Below, in pieces: positions 9,575-17,549 of a DNA stretch of 64,000 bases. A program made the position numbers and the translations under genes. How positions within the stretch are numbered: position 1 is the stretch's first letter; every line of letters begins with the position of its first letter. Below the pieces are notes generated by a model. That model was not told where the DNA came from. It made no database searches and was given only the letters and a program-made list of their open reading frames with translations. The stretch covers positions 372,001 to 436,000 of the forward strand of contig JADJPS010000001.1 of the NCBI GenBank assembly GCA_016713105.1, read 5' to 3'. This DNA is from Devosia sp. (GTDB lineage Bacteria > Pseudomonadota > Alphaproteobacteria > Rhizobiales > Devosiaceae).

Positions 9575-9589
9575 TCAAAGTTTGGTTAA
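9575..9589 (-). promoter_or_regulatory. Near-consensus CtrA box upstream of cpaB
   Basis: On the minus strand the site reads TTAACCAAACTTTGA, which is TTAA-N7-TTGA, one mismatch from the CtrA box. It lies 70-84 bp upstream of the cpaB start in the gap between cpaA and cpaB. Role inferred by analogy with Caulobacter pilus genes. Confidence 0.4.
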
Positions 9590-9609
9590 TCGATGCTTGT
9601 CAATTACGG

Positions 9610-10146
9610 TTAACGGGCAGTTCCCGAACCGGATCTGGCCACGAAATGCTGGAAGATGATGCTGTCGGAATAGACCAGCAGGCCGGCTGCGGCGAGAGCG
9701 ATGCCATAGGGGACGCCCGATTTGCTGTCGTGCAGGCGGTCGATCCAGGCAACCCGGCGCAGCCGCTCGGGCAGCGGCCAGCGCCGCGCCGCCAGCAGGA
9801 TGAGGGTCAGTGCTCCCCCGAGCAGGGACGCGTACACGAGGTAGGGCAGCATCATCCCGAAGCCGAGCCACAGCGTTGTCGCGGCCACCAGCTTGGCATC
9901 GCCGCCGCCGATCCAGCCGAAAGCGAAGAAGGCAAACGAGAAGACCAGCACCAGCGCGGCACAGGCCAGATGCATGCCGATCGTCTCGAGCGGCATGCCG
10001 ATGACGAGCGCGAGGACGAAGAAGCCGGCAATCACCAGCAGCACGAGGCGGTTGGAGATCCGCATGGTCAACAGGTCGGACGACGCGGCGAGCGCCATCA
10101 GCAGCGGGAAGACCAGGAGTGCGACGACGGAGAGGGCGGGTGGCAT
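9610..10146 (-). CDS. cpaA: CpaA/TadV-type prepilin peptidase
   Basis: Aspartyl membrane protease that removes the leader from the Flp prepilin and the TadE/TadG pseudopilins. The 178-residue protein is almost entirely hydrophobic, with about six membrane segments. The two catalytic aspartates are visible in ASSDLLTMRISN (near residue 23) and in the GGGDAKL motif (near residue 85). Like other A24 TadV-type enzymes it lacks the N-methylation domain. It lies between flp and cpaB, all on the minus strand; the flp terminator upstream suggests its own or read-through expression. Confidence 0.93.
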   Translation of the reverse strand: MPPALSVVALLVFPLLMALAASSDLLTMRISNRLVLLVIAGFFVLALVIGMPLETIGMHLACAALVLVFSFAFFAFGWIGGGDAKLVAATTLWLGFGMMLPYLVYASLLGGALTLILLAARRWPLPERLRRVAWIDRLHDSKSGVPYGIALAAAGLLVYSDSIIFQHFVARSGSGTAR

Positions 10147-10221
10147 GGACCGACTGGTTCACGGGGTGGCCGGTCGACCGGCGCCGCGCCAGCTTGGCCG
10201 AGCATGGTTAACAAACCCCAA

Positions 10222-10246
10222 ACAACAAAGGGGGCGCGGGCCCCCT
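10222..10246 (-). terminator. Terminator after flp
   Basis: A perfect 7-bp stem, AGGGGGC/GCCCCCT, with a 4-nt loop is followed on the minus strand by TTGTTGTTT. It lies 31 bp after the flp stop and before cpaA. This arrangement would allow far higher pilin output than downstream assembly genes. Confidence 0.75.
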
Positions 10247-10276
10247 CTGGAATTCGCAGCGATACCGGGTTCGATA

Positions 10277-10453
10277 TCAGGTCGTCGAAGCGCTGTTGAG
10301 CTTCGTCGAGATCTTGTTGAACAGGCCGGAGAGGCTGCCACCGAGGGTGGTCGCGGCCGCGATGATGCCAACGGCGATGAGCGCGGCAATAAGGCCGTAT
10401 TCGATCGCAGTGGCGCCGGACTCGTCATTCACGAAACGAGCGACAGTGTTCAT
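10277..10453 (-). CDS. flp: Flp-type major pilin
   Basis: Structural subunit of the tad pilus. The ATG at 10453 has AAGGAGCC about 7 bp upstream, giving 58 residues; an in-frame ATG six codons earlier lacks a site. The leader MNTVARFVNDESG is followed by ATAIEYGLIAALIAVGII, the classic Flp motif with cleavage after Gly and a Glu at mature position 5. A short polar tail ends the protein. A single pilin copy is seen. Its upstream region (10454-10795) is 342 bp of gene-free sequence shared with the divergent gene at 10796. Confidence 0.95.
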   Translation of the reverse strand: MNTVARFVNDESGATAIEYGLIAALIAVGIIAAATTLGGSLSGLFNKISTKLNSASTT

Positions 10454-10551
10454 AATTTGGGCTCCTTGCACACGTCATTCTGTGACAGCATCGCTGGATG
10501 CGTCAGCACCGTTCGACACATCGAACATGGCCTTACGCTAGCCGGCACGTC

Positions 10552-10566
10552 TTGATTTTGGGTTAA
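10552..10566 (-). promoter_or_regulatory. Near-consensus CtrA box upstream of flp
   Basis: The minus-strand sequence TTAACCCAAAATCAA is TTAA-N7-TCAA, one mismatch from the CtrA box, about 100 bp upstream of the flp start. Apart from it, the 10454-10795 gap shows no gene, repeat or obvious hairpin. No such box is seen near the plus-strand gene at 10796. Confidence 0.4.
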
Positions 10567-10795
10567 TCGGAAATCGCTGAAAGGCCCACGCACCGGGGCT
10601 TTCACGCACGGTCAACAAAGTGTGACGGTGCTTTTTGCAAGTCTATCGATGCTCGGGAGATGCCCGGATTCCGGCGCCAAAGTTCCGATCGCGAACAATA
10701 TGATCGAGGCCTGTGCGGCGCCGTTTGCCAATTGTTCACCATTCCGCGCAACACTTGGTTCAGCGTATTCCTCATGTGAGCCGAGGTTCCTTCCG

Positions 10796-11251
10796 ATGAT
10801 CCGCAAGAGTCTGGCGGTCCTGACGTGCCTTCTGGCCCTCGCCGCTTCGGCGCCCGCAGCGATTGCCGAGGGGGCTCCGGTCAGCGTCAAGGTCAACATG
10901 GCACGCATCCTGAGGATCAATGCCCCGGCGGCGACCGTGATCATCGGCAATCCCGGCATTGCCGACGTCACCATCCAGGACCCGCAGACCCTGGTGCTGA
11001 CCGGCCGGAGCTACGGACAGACCAACCTGATCGTGCTCGACAGCATGGGCAATCCGATCGCCGACACGCTGGTCGAGGTGGTGCAGGATCTGGCGAACGT
11101 GGTGACGGTGTTCATGGGCGACAAGCGCGGCACCATGGCCTGCTCGCCGGTCTGTCAGTCGGTCATCATGCTGGGCGACGACAGCGATTTCACGTCCGAC
11201 GCGGTCGGCTCGGCATCGTCCGTTGCCGCGATGGCAGCCGGCAGCAACTAG
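10796..11251 (+). CDS. Free-standing pilus assembly N-domain (pil_N) protein
   Basis: A 151-residue exported protein consisting of a signal peptide (about 1-27, ending AIA) and one domain resembling the N-terminal pil_N domain of secretins. The conserved segments are AATVIIGNPGIADVTIQDP and LVLTGRSYGQTNLIVLD. CpaC in this locus carries its own copy, so this is a separate small partner, possibly a secretin or outer-membrane accessory. It is divergent from flp and 75 bp before the TadE gene. The ATG at 10796 is preferred because the signal peptide starts there; longer in-frame extensions upstream look noncoding. Confidence 0.8.
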   Translation: MIRKSLAVLTCLLALAASAPAAIAEGAPVSVKVNMARILRINAPAATVIIGNPGIADVTIQDPQTLVLTGRSYGQTNLIVLDSMGNPIADTLVEVVQDLANVVTVFMGDKRGTMACSPVCQSVIMLGDDSDFTSDAVGSASSVAAMAAGSN

Positions 11252-11325
11252 GCCATTGTCCGGTTCGCGCGAAATCGCTTCCTCTCACTAACCAATGCTT
11301 AGGTCAGCGTCCGTAACATGCGGAC

Positions 11326-11901
11326 ATGGCGCGAACCCGACCCCTGCTGCGGTGGCTGTTGACGCCGGCATTGCGCCGGGGCCGTGCCTTCGCGCGCGAC
11401 GATCGCGGCGTCACCGCGATCGAGTTCGCCATTCTGGCACTGCCCTTCTTCACGATCATTGCGGCCATCCTCGAGACCAGCCTGGTGTTCTTTGCCGGGC
11501 AGATCCTCGACAGTGCCGTACAGGACGCCGCGCGCCTGCTGCGCACCGGGCAGGCCCAGAACGCCAGCTATACCTCGAGCAACTTCCGCACCGCGATCTG
11601 CAACGGCCTTTATGGCATGTTCAACTGCGCCAACCTGCGCATCAAGGTCTCGGTGGTCTCCACCTTCACCAATGCAACCACGAGCTACCCGCTCCCCACC
11701 GGAACAAGCTGCACGCCGTCGAGCTGCGACTGGACCATGTCGGAAAGCTACGCGCCCGGCGCCGGCGGTGACGTGGTGCTGGTGCAGACCTACTACAAGT
11801 GGCCCACCGTGGTGCGCCTGCCAGGCTTCAACCTGCAGGATCAGCCGGATGGCACCCGCCTGCTCGGCGCGGTTCGCGTCTTCAAGAACGAGCCATTCTG
11901 A
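11326..11901 (+). CDS. tadE: TadE-like minor pilin
   Basis: A 191-residue pseudopilin. The N-terminal leader ends DDRG and is followed by VTAIEFAILALPFFTIIAAI, a prepilin-like cleavage site with Glu at mature position 5 and one membrane helix. The rest is extracytoplasmic and has several cysteines (CNGLYGMFNC, SCTPSSC). It is presumably processed by CpaA and incorporated in or needed for the pilus. Its stop overlaps the next start as TGATG. A weaker CtrA-like sequence (two mismatches) lies at 11288-11302. Confidence 0.87.
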   Translation: MARTRPLLRWLLTPALRRGRAFARDDRGVTAIEFAILALPFFTIIAAILETSLVFFAGQILDSAVQDAARLLRTGQAQNASYTSSNFRTAICNGLYGMFNCANLRIKVSVVSTFTNATTSYPLPTGTSCTPSSCDWTMSESYAPGAGGDVVLVQTYYKWPTVVRLPGFNLQDQPDGTRLLGAVRVFKNEPF

Positions 11902-12467
11902 TGCGGGAGAGACCGAAACGACTGTTCGTCAGGCTGGCCCGGGAGGAACGGGGGGTCGCGGCCGTCGAGTTCGCCCTGATCCTGCCGCTGCTGATCCTGC
12001 TCTATTTCGGTACGGTCGAGGCCGCGTCGCTGTTCACCGTCGATCGCCGGGTGGCCACCGTCGCCAGCACGATGGCGGACCTCGTCTCGCGCGAAAAGAA
12101 GTCGATCAGCCAGGGCAGCACCCTCGCGAACTACTTCCAGGCGGCAAACGGCATCATGCAGCCGTATCCGACCACCAGTCTGAAGCAGGTGGTGACGCTG
12201 CTCAAGATCACCTCCGCCGGTGTGACCACGGTGGTGTGGAGCGTCGGCTACAATGGCGGTGTCGCCCGGACGGCCACCGCTTCCTACAACCTGCCCGCCT
12301 CCAGCCAGATCAACCAGCTCGCCCGGACCAATGGCTACCTGGTCATGTCGGAGATCTCCTACCCCTACAAGCCATTGTTCGGCATGGTGATTTCAAATAC
12401 GGTCAACCTGTCGCGCACGGAGTACTTCCTGCCGCGCTACGAGGACAAGATCGACCTCGTCAGCTAG
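11901..12467 (+). CDS. TadE/TadG-like minor pilin
   Basis: A second pseudopilin, 188 residues, translationally coupled to the preceding TadE gene through TGATG. The leader MRERPKRLFVRLAREERG precedes VAAVEFALILPLLILLYFGT, again with Glu at mature position 5. The remaining 150 residues are polar and lack the von Willebrand domain of full-length TadG, so TadE-like or short TadG/TadF is the better description. It ends the plus-strand half of the tad locus. Confidence 0.82.
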   Translation: MRERPKRLFVRLAREERGVAAVEFALILPLLILLYFGTVEAASLFTVDRRVATVASTMADLVSREKKSISQGSTLANYFQAANGIMQPYPTTSLKQVVTLLKITSAGVTTVVWSVGYNGGVARTATASYNLPASSQINQLARTNGYLVMSEISYPYKPLFGMVISNTVNLSRTEYFLPRYEDKIDLVS

Positions 12468-12533
12468 GCCCGTCGCCGCTTGCCCCGGCCTGCCCCCCAT
12501 GCGATAGGCGAGCTTTGGACAGCGAGGCCCCGC

Positions 12534-13154
12534 ATGCACGACACCCTGATCCCGGTTTTCGACCTTGGCGGCGTCTTCGTCGACTGGAACCCGATGCACC
12601 TGTTCCGCAAGCTCTTCGATAGCGAGGAGGAGGCCCAGTGGTTCCAGGACAATATCTGCACCAAGGACTGGAACCTCGCGTTCGACGCCGGCGATATCTA
12701 CGCCGAAGGGGTGGCGCGGCTGATCACCCGGCATCCACGGTACTGGCGGGAGATCCAGGCCTATGATGTGCGCTGGAAGGAGACGCTGGGTGAGTTCATC
12801 CCGGGCACCATCGCCATCCACGACGAACTGATCGCCGCCGAGATTCCCACCTTTGCCATCACCAACTTCTCGTGGGAGAAGTGGATGAGCTGCCTCGGCG
12901 AATGGCCCTTCCTCGAGAAGTTCGACGGCGTGGTCGTCTCCGGACTCGAGGGGCTGGTCAAGCCCGATCCGCGCATCTACCGGGTGTTTTGCGAGCGCTA
13001 CGGCATGGCGCCCGAAAGCTGCGTGTTCATCGACGACAGTGAGCCCAACGTCGTGTCGGCACGCAAGTTCGGCATGCATGCCGTGCACTTCACCGATCCC
13101 AAGGCGCTGCGCAAGGAACTGATCGGGCTCGGGTTCCCGCTCCAAAAGCAATAG
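12534..13154 (+). CDS. HAD-superfamily hydrolase, YihX-like
   Basis: A 206-residue HAD (subfamily IA) phosphatase. Motif I FDLGGVFVDWNP, motif II TNFSW, motif III Lys in GLVKPDPRIY and motif IV FIDDSEPNV are all visible. The DLGGV form of motif I and the following DWNP are typical of YihX/glucose-1-phosphatase-like and epoxide-hydrolase N-domain relatives. The second aspartate of DxD is Gly here, as in that subgroup. The ATG at 12534 follows GAGG. The substrate cannot be told from sequence. It stands alone after the tad genes. Confidence 0.8.
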   Translation: MHDTLIPVFDLGGVFVDWNPMHLFRKLFDSEEEAQWFQDNICTKDWNLAFDAGDIYAEGVARLITRHPRYWREIQAYDVRWKETLGEFIPGTIAIHDELIAAEIPTFAITNFSWEKWMSCLGEWPFLEKFDGVVVSGLEGLVKPDPRIYRVFCERYGMAPESCVFIDDSEPNVVSARKFGMHAVHFTDPKALRKELIGLGFPLQKQ

Positions 13155-13823
13155 CAGGGCCCGAGGGAAGCCGGCGCGTGACGCAGCCTCCGGCCCCCGG
13201 CGGCCATCGGCCCCGGGCGATGTCAAAGAGCGCTGCCCGTTTCTCGGGCAGTTGGGCGGGACCGGCGCGGTTGGGCCACGCGGGTAGTCCGCAATTAATG
13301 AACGGCCGTCGCCGCGCCGGTCCTTCCGGGGTCTGAGTTGAACCGGTCGCCATGAGGGAGCGTGTGCGGCTGGTGCGCTCCACGTCCTGTTGCCAGGCCG
13401 GGACCCGACCAGTCGACCGGTTGCCCATGGCTTCGGCCCGCCACCGGACGGCTCCGGCGACCCCCGAAGCTCCCGGCCAGCCGTCCGTACGCGACCGCGC
13501 CCGTGCCGGGAACCGAAGCAGTATCGCACAGCCCGGCGCGGCGGGGATAACTCGGGGACGAGTTGCGGAAGTCCGGTGAGGGATCAATGGGTTGCGGGGG
13601 GGCGTGCTGAGCCCGGGAGGCTGTGGCGCACCCCCTCCCGGCCTCCCCCGTCGAGGGGGAGGAGAAGGGGGGAGAGCCGCTTCGGTCCCGACCACATTCA
13701 ACGCCATTTGCGGCGGCCCTACACCACGGGAAGGTGAAGGCGGGATTTGGGGCATGGTCCGGGAGGCTGCGGTGCCCTCCCCGGCCCCCCGTCGAGGGGA
13801 GGGGAGGGGGCGCGACCCCGACC
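13155..13823 (+). other. 670-bp gene-free structured intergenic region
   Basis: No credible protein gene is seen. Structure is conspicuous. There is a perfect 7-bp hairpin at 13233-13251 (CTGCCCG/CGGGCAG), followed on the minus strand by CGCTCTTTGAC. A perfect 12-bp inverted repeat, GGACCGGCGCGG/CCGCGCCGGTCC, lies at 13259-13270 and 13312-13323 and encloses a smaller hairpin (GCGG/CCGC, 13280-13292). A duplicated GC-rich palindromic element sits at 13615-13811. A minus-strand structured RNA ending near 13225 is possible but unproven. Confidence 0.5.
13615..13811. repeat. Two copies of a GC-rich palindromic repeat
   Basis: Two similar blocks (about 13615-13670 and 13761-13811) share GGGAGGCTG, then CCTCCC, and a palindrome centred on CCCCGTCGAGGGG. 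The first copy has a perfect 8-bp stem, CCTCCCCC/GGGGGAGG, with the loop GTCGA. They look like a REP-type intergenic repeat and could also act as terminators for the converging genes on either side. Confidence 0.6.
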
Positions 13824-14321
13824 TCAGGCCGGGGTGAACGTCAGGGCCAGCCCGTTCATGCAGTAGCGCAGGCCGGTCGGCTGCGGGCCGTCGGTGAAGA
13901 CGTGCCCCAGATGCCCGCCGCAGCGACGGCAATGCACCTCGGTGCGGGCATAGCCGAGCTTGTAGTCGGTCGATTCGCCCACCGCATTGTCGAGCGGCTG
14001 ATAAAAGCTCGGCCAGCCGGTACCGCTCTCGTACTTGGTGGCAGCGTCGAACAGCGGCAGTTCGCACCCGGCACAGGCAAACACGCCGGCGCGGTGCTCG
14101 TGGAGCAGGGGGGATGTCCCCGGGTACTCGGTGGCCTCGTGGCGCAGCACCTCGAACACCTGGGGCGGCAGCCTCGCCTTCCATTCCTCCTCGGACATGG
14201 ACACCTCGAAGCTGCCTTCGGCAGCAATGCTGCCGCCCATCGGGCGCAAGGCCGCCACGGCGGCCCCAAGCGCGAGAAGCGCGGTGCCACCGAACAACAC
14301 GGAACGACGATCGATCTGCAT
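13824..14321 (-). CDS. msrB: Tat-exported peptide-methionine (R)-S-oxide reductase MsrB
   Basis: Reduces methionine-R-sulfoxide in proteins. The 165-residue protein begins with a twin-arginine signal (DRRSVLFGGTALLALGAAVA), so it should act in the periplasm. The SelR domain follows, with two zinc CxxC pairs (CAGC, CRRC), GTGWPSF, GGHLGHVF and the catalytic Cys in RYCMNG. A resolving cysteine is not obvious elsewhere. Most MsrB proteins are cytosolic, so the Tat leader is notable. It is codirectional with, and next to, the SigK-type stress set. Confidence 0.92.
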   Translation of the reverse strand: MQIDRRSVLFGGTALLALGAAVAALRPMGGSIAAEGSFEVSMSEEEWKARLPPQVFEVLRHEATEYPGTSPLLHEHRAGVFACAGCELPLFDAATKYESGTGWPSFYQPLDNAVGESTDYKLGYARTEVHCRRCGGHLGHVFTDGPQPTGLRYCMNGLALTFTPA

Positions 14322-14453
14322 GTGAGAGCCTTTCGTTGAGCAAGCTTAGTCCCGCCCGGGCGGCCTGTGCACCTCAAAAGCACGTGTCCCACCCTCAAGG
14401 CGGGCGGGACACGGCGGGCGTCCGACGATCAGTTCGTCGTCCACGGCGCAAGG

Positions 14454-15017
14454 TTACATCTTGGGCAGCAGCACCTTGTCGATGACGTGGATGACGCCAT
14501 TGGACTGGATCACGTCGGCGATCGTGACCTTTGCGACGCCGCCGGTTTCATCGGTGATCGTCACCATGCCGTTGTCCGCCTTGAGCCAGAGCTTGCAGCC
14601 ACCGACGGTGTCGACCTCGTGCGTGCCGCCATCATCCATCGCCATCTTGCCGATATCGGCGGCAAGGGCTCTGGCCGGGATCACGTGGCAGGTGAGGATC
14701 CTGGTCAGCTGGTCCTTGTTCTCGGGCTTGAGCAGCGTGTCGACCGTGCCGGCCGGCAGCGCGTCGAAGGCGGCGTTGGTCGGCGCGAAGACGGTGAACG
14801 GGCCAGGGCCCGACAGCGTCTCGACGAGGCCGGCAGCCTTCACGGCCGCGACCAGCGTGGTGTGGTCAGGCGAGGTCACGGCATTGTCGATGATGTCCTT
14901 GTTCTCGTACATCGGCATGCCGCCGACCATCGGGTTCTCGGCGTGGGCGACGCCGGCAATGGCGGTGACCGAAAGCATGGCGGAGACGGCGAGCAGGCGC
15001 AGGGTGGAGAGTGTCAT
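14454..15017 (-). CDS. Secreted fasciclin-domain protein
   Basis: A 187-residue exported protein. The ATG at 15017 follows GGAAGGAC and starts a Sec signal peptide ending AHA. One FAS1 domain covers most of the rest, with TVFAPTNAAFDALPAGTVDT (H1-like motif) and the C-terminal NGVIHVIDKVLLP. FAS1 proteins act in adhesion or cell-surface functions. In many alphaproteobacteria such a gene accompanies a SigK/RskA pair, as here (genes at 15191 and 15901), so control by that sigma factor is likely. Confidence 0.9.
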   Translation of the reverse strand: MTLSTLRLLAVSAMLSVTAIAGVAHAENPMVGGMPMYENKDIIDNAVTSPDHTTLVAAVKAAGLVETLSGPGPFTVFAPTNAAFDALPAGTVDTLLKPENKDQLTRILTCHVIPARALAADIGKMAMDDGGTHEVDTVGGCKLWLKADNGMVTITDETGGVAKVTIADVIQSNGVIHVIDKVLLPKM

Positions 15018-15190
15018 CTGTTGTCCTTCCTCTGGCTTCCGCGTTGATCGCGGCAAGGCGGACGAAGTTACGGGGGCGCGATCGAGGGAGTTTCAGCCGC
15101 CCGGACCATGGCCGATCACGATGTCTTGGCTGCCGCCGAGTGATCCGAACCGGGCTCCGGCGCGTTCGCGCGTGCCGCGGTCGCCGCCGG

Positions 15191-15904
15191 CTAGATCGGT
15201 GTCGCTGCACCCTTGGCGACGATCGGCCCGGTCGGCGAACCACTCGGCGAGCCGCCCCTCGGCTCGAGCGAAATGGCGAGCACCGTACCCTCGCCGAAGC
15301 CGTCCAGCACATCGGGGCTGAGCCTGATGTCGCTGCGCGTCATGGCCGGGATGATGCCCATCGACACCGGCGCCGCCGATCCCTTTATGGCCCAGAGCTC
15401 GAAATCCCTGTCCGGGACGGACGGGCCCGACAGCGCAGTGAGTCGCAGGCTGCCGGTCGCCGGATCGAACAGGGCCACGACGCTGACATCGGAGCCCTGT
15501 TCGCTCAGGGCGGCGACCAGCTGTCTGGCAAGAAGCTGCGGGTCGGGCCGCGGCGGCTGCAGCAGGTTGAACCCCACGGCCAGCATCGCCACCACGAGGC
15601 CGGCGCCGGCGAGGCCCCGCCACAGCGGCAACGAGTCCCACCAGCCGCTGCGAGGCGCCGGGGCGCCGAACAGCCGCCGCTCGATGGCCGGGAGGGTCCG
15701 GCCCGGCGGCAGAACTTCGGCGAACTCGGCATCCAGGCTCGCCAGCCGCGCCTGCCACAGCCCGAGTTCGGCGGCGAGCGCCGGCTCGGCCGCGATGCGT
15801 CGGGCGAGCGCCGCATGTTCGCCCGCATCGAGCAGGCCAAGCGCATACTCGGCGACCAGCACGCGATCGCCCTCCCCTGCCTCGCTTTCGCCCTCGCGGC
15901 TCAT
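15191..15904 (-). CDS. RskA-like anti-sigma factor
   Basis: Membrane-spanning inhibitor of the adjacent ECF sigma factor. It has 237 residues: an N-terminal cytoplasmic anti-sigma region (VLVAEYALGLLDAGEHAAL, near 15-35), one membrane helix near 105-125 (GLAGAGLVVAMLAVGFNLL), and a periplasmic RskA C-terminal domain with FELWAIKGSAAPVSMGIIP. The start ATG overlaps the sigma stop (ATGA), so the two are coupled. Release of sigma by regulated proteolysis is known for this family but not shown here. Confidence 0.9.
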   Translation of the reverse strand: MSREGESEAGEGDRVLVAEYALGLLDAGEHAALARRIAAEPALAAELGLWQARLASLDAEFAEVLPPGRTLPAIERRLFGAPAPRSGWWDSLPLWRGLAGAGLVVAMLAVGFNLLQPPRPDPQLLARQLVAALSEQGSDVSVVALFDPATGSLRLTALSGPSVPDRDFELWAIKGSAAPVSMGIIPAMTRSDIRLSPDVLDGFGEGTVLAISLEPRGGSPSGSPTGPIVAKGAATPI

Positions 15905-16446
15905 GCCGAAAGACACTCCCTGAGCTTGATGAGGCTCCGCCTCAACCAGGTTCGCATGGTGTTGAGCGGCACGCCGTGGCGCGTCGCCAGCTCGTCGTAG
16001 CTGAAGCCGTCGAGATAGGCTCCACGCACGCAGTCGGCCTTGTCGGCCTCGAGCGCCGCAAGGCAGGCCTCGATGCGGTCGCGCTCGGACCGGTCGATAC
16101 TGGCCTGTTCGGGCGTCGGTCCGGAATCGGCGACTTCGCCCGCCGCCTCGAGGTCAGCGGCGGCCGGCTTCCGCGCGCGCAGCAGGTCGAGACAATGGTT
16201 GCGGGCCACCGCCACCAGCCAGCTGATCGGGCTGTAGCCGCCGGCCACATAGCGGTCGGCGCGCTGCCAGACCTTGACATAAACCTCCTGCAGCGCCTCC
16301 TCGGCCTCCGCCCGGTCTCTGAGGATACGCAGCGTCACGCCGAAAAGTTTCGCGCTGGTACGCTCGTAGAGGTCGCGAAAGGCCCTGCGATCGCGCAGGG
16401 CGACGCGTGCGATCAGCCGGGCGATGTCGGGCGGGCCGGAAGACAT
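15901..16446 (-). CDS. ECF sigma factor, SigK/RpoE-like
   Basis: A 181-residue sigma-70 family factor with region 2 (AFRDLYERTSAKLFGVTLRI, then EEALQEVYVKVWQ) and region 4 (CVRGAYLDGFSYDELA and VPLNTMRTWLRRSLIKLREC). Regions 1 and 3 are absent, as in ECF sigmas. It is first in a minus-strand set with its anti-sigma, followed by the fasciclin gene. Predicted to respond to envelope or oxidative stress; MsrB next door fits an oxidative-stress regulon. Confidence 0.92.
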   Translation of the reverse strand: MSSGPPDIARLIARVALRDRRAFRDLYERTSAKLFGVTLRILRDRAEAEEALQEVYVKVWQRADRYVAGGYSPISWLVAVARNHCLDLLRARKPAAADLEAAGEVADSGPTPEQASIDRSERDRIEACLAALEADKADCVRGAYLDGFSYDELATRHGVPLNTMRTWLRRSLIKLRECLSA

Positions 16447-16584
16447 GCCGTCGACCCTAGCGACTCGCCCGGCAGCTGCCTAGCCTTGCGCCGTGTCACG
16501 AAAACACCGCGTTCGCGTGTTGAAGCGGCCGCCCCCGCAAAACCGCTTTTCCCGCGCTGCCAATGCGCTATAGGACGGAGTATC

Positions 16585-17493
16585 ATGGATACGCAGCGCG
16601 CTATGCCCGACATCGAGAGCTTTTCCCGCGACGCGGCCGTCTTGAGCCAGGCGCTGCCCTACATGCAGCGCTACGAGGGCAAGACCGTCGTGGTCAAGTA
16701 TGGTGGCCACGCCATGGGCGACATCGCGCTGGGCCGCGGCTTTGCGCGCGACATCGCGCTGCTGAAGCAGAGCAAGGTTAATCCGATCGTGGTGCATGGC
16801 GGCGGCCCGCAGATCGCCTCCATGCTCAAGAATCTCGGCATCGAATCGAAGTTCGAGGGCGGGCTGCGCGTCACTGACCAGCGCACCATGGACGTGGTCG
16901 AGATGGTGCTCGCCGGCTCGATCAACAAGGAGATCGTGGCGCTGATCAATGCCGAGGGCGAGTGGGCCATCGGGCTGTGCGGCAAGGACGGCAACATGGT
17001 CTTCGCCCGGAAGGCGGAGAAGAAGGTCAAGGACCCCGGCTCGAACATCGAGCGGCTGCTCGACCTGGGCTTCGTCGGCGAGCCGGTGGAAGTCGATCGC
17101 ACGCTGCTCGACCTGCTGGCCCGTTCCGAGATGATCCCGGTGATCGCGCCGGTCGCGCCGGGTCGCGACGGCAACACCTACAACATCAATGCCGACACCT
17201 TCGCCGGCGCCATTGCCGGCTCGCTCGGCGCCAAGCGGCTGCTGTTCCTGACCGATGTCGACGGCGTGCTCGATGCCAACAGGCAGCTGATCCCCGAACT
17301 CACCATGCGCGACGCCAGGGCGCTGATCGCCGACGGGACGATTTCGGGCGGCATGATCCCCAAGGTCGAGACCTGTCTCGAAGCGCTGGAAAACGGCGTC
17401 GAGGGTGTGGTGATCCTCAACGGCAAGACCCCGCATGTGGTGCTGGTCGAGCTGTTCACCGCGCACGGTGCCGGTACGCTGATCGTGCGCTGA
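16585..17493 (+). CDS. argB: Acetylglutamate kinase
   Basis: Phosphorylates N-acetyl-L-glutamate in arginine biosynthesis (cytosol). The 302-residue protein starts at the ATG 16585 with GGAG 4 bp upstream of the spacer. Amino-acid kinase motifs are clear: VVKYGGHAMGD, VVHGGGPQI, the acetylglutamate-binding GLRVTDQRTMDVVEMVLAG, and the nucleotide-binding FLTDVDGV and SGGMIPKVETC. An N-terminal helix before the kinase core suggests the arginine-inhibited hexameric type. In Rhizobiales argB often follows engB; here engB lies 20 kb away. Confidence 0.97.
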   Translation: MDTQRAMPDIESFSRDAAVLSQALPYMQRYEGKTVVVKYGGHAMGDIALGRGFARDIALLKQSKVNPIVVHGGGPQIASMLKNLGIESKFEGGLRVTDQRTMDVVEMVLAGSINKEIVALINAEGEWAIGLCGKDGNMVFARKAEKKVKDPGSNIERLLDLGFVGEPVEVDRTLLDLLARSEMIPVIAPVAPGRDGNTYNINADTFAGAIAGSLGAKRLLFLTDVDGVLDANRQLIPELTMRDARALIADGTISGGMIPKVETCLEALENGVEGVVILNGKTPHVVLVELFTAHGAGTLIVR

Positions 17494-17522
17494 GCCCCGG
17501 CCGTGTCGGATGGCCCCGGAGC

Positions 17523-17545
17523 GTGCCCGAGGGGCACCTTCCTTC
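17523..17545 (+). terminator. Weak hairpin after argB
   Basis: A 6-bp stem, GTGCCC/GGGCAC, with a 3-nt loop is followed by CTTCCTTCC. The stem is short and the T tract is broken, so termination strength is doubtful. It lies between convergent argB and the MFS gene. Confidence 0.4.
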
Positions 17546-17549
17546 CGTG

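Noticed and set aside
13225..13620. RNase P RNA, tmRNA or 6S RNA in the structured intergenic region.
   Set aside because: The conserved GAGGAAAGTCC and ACAGAAA elements of RNase P, the tmRNA tag codons and the 6S bubble were not found on either strand.
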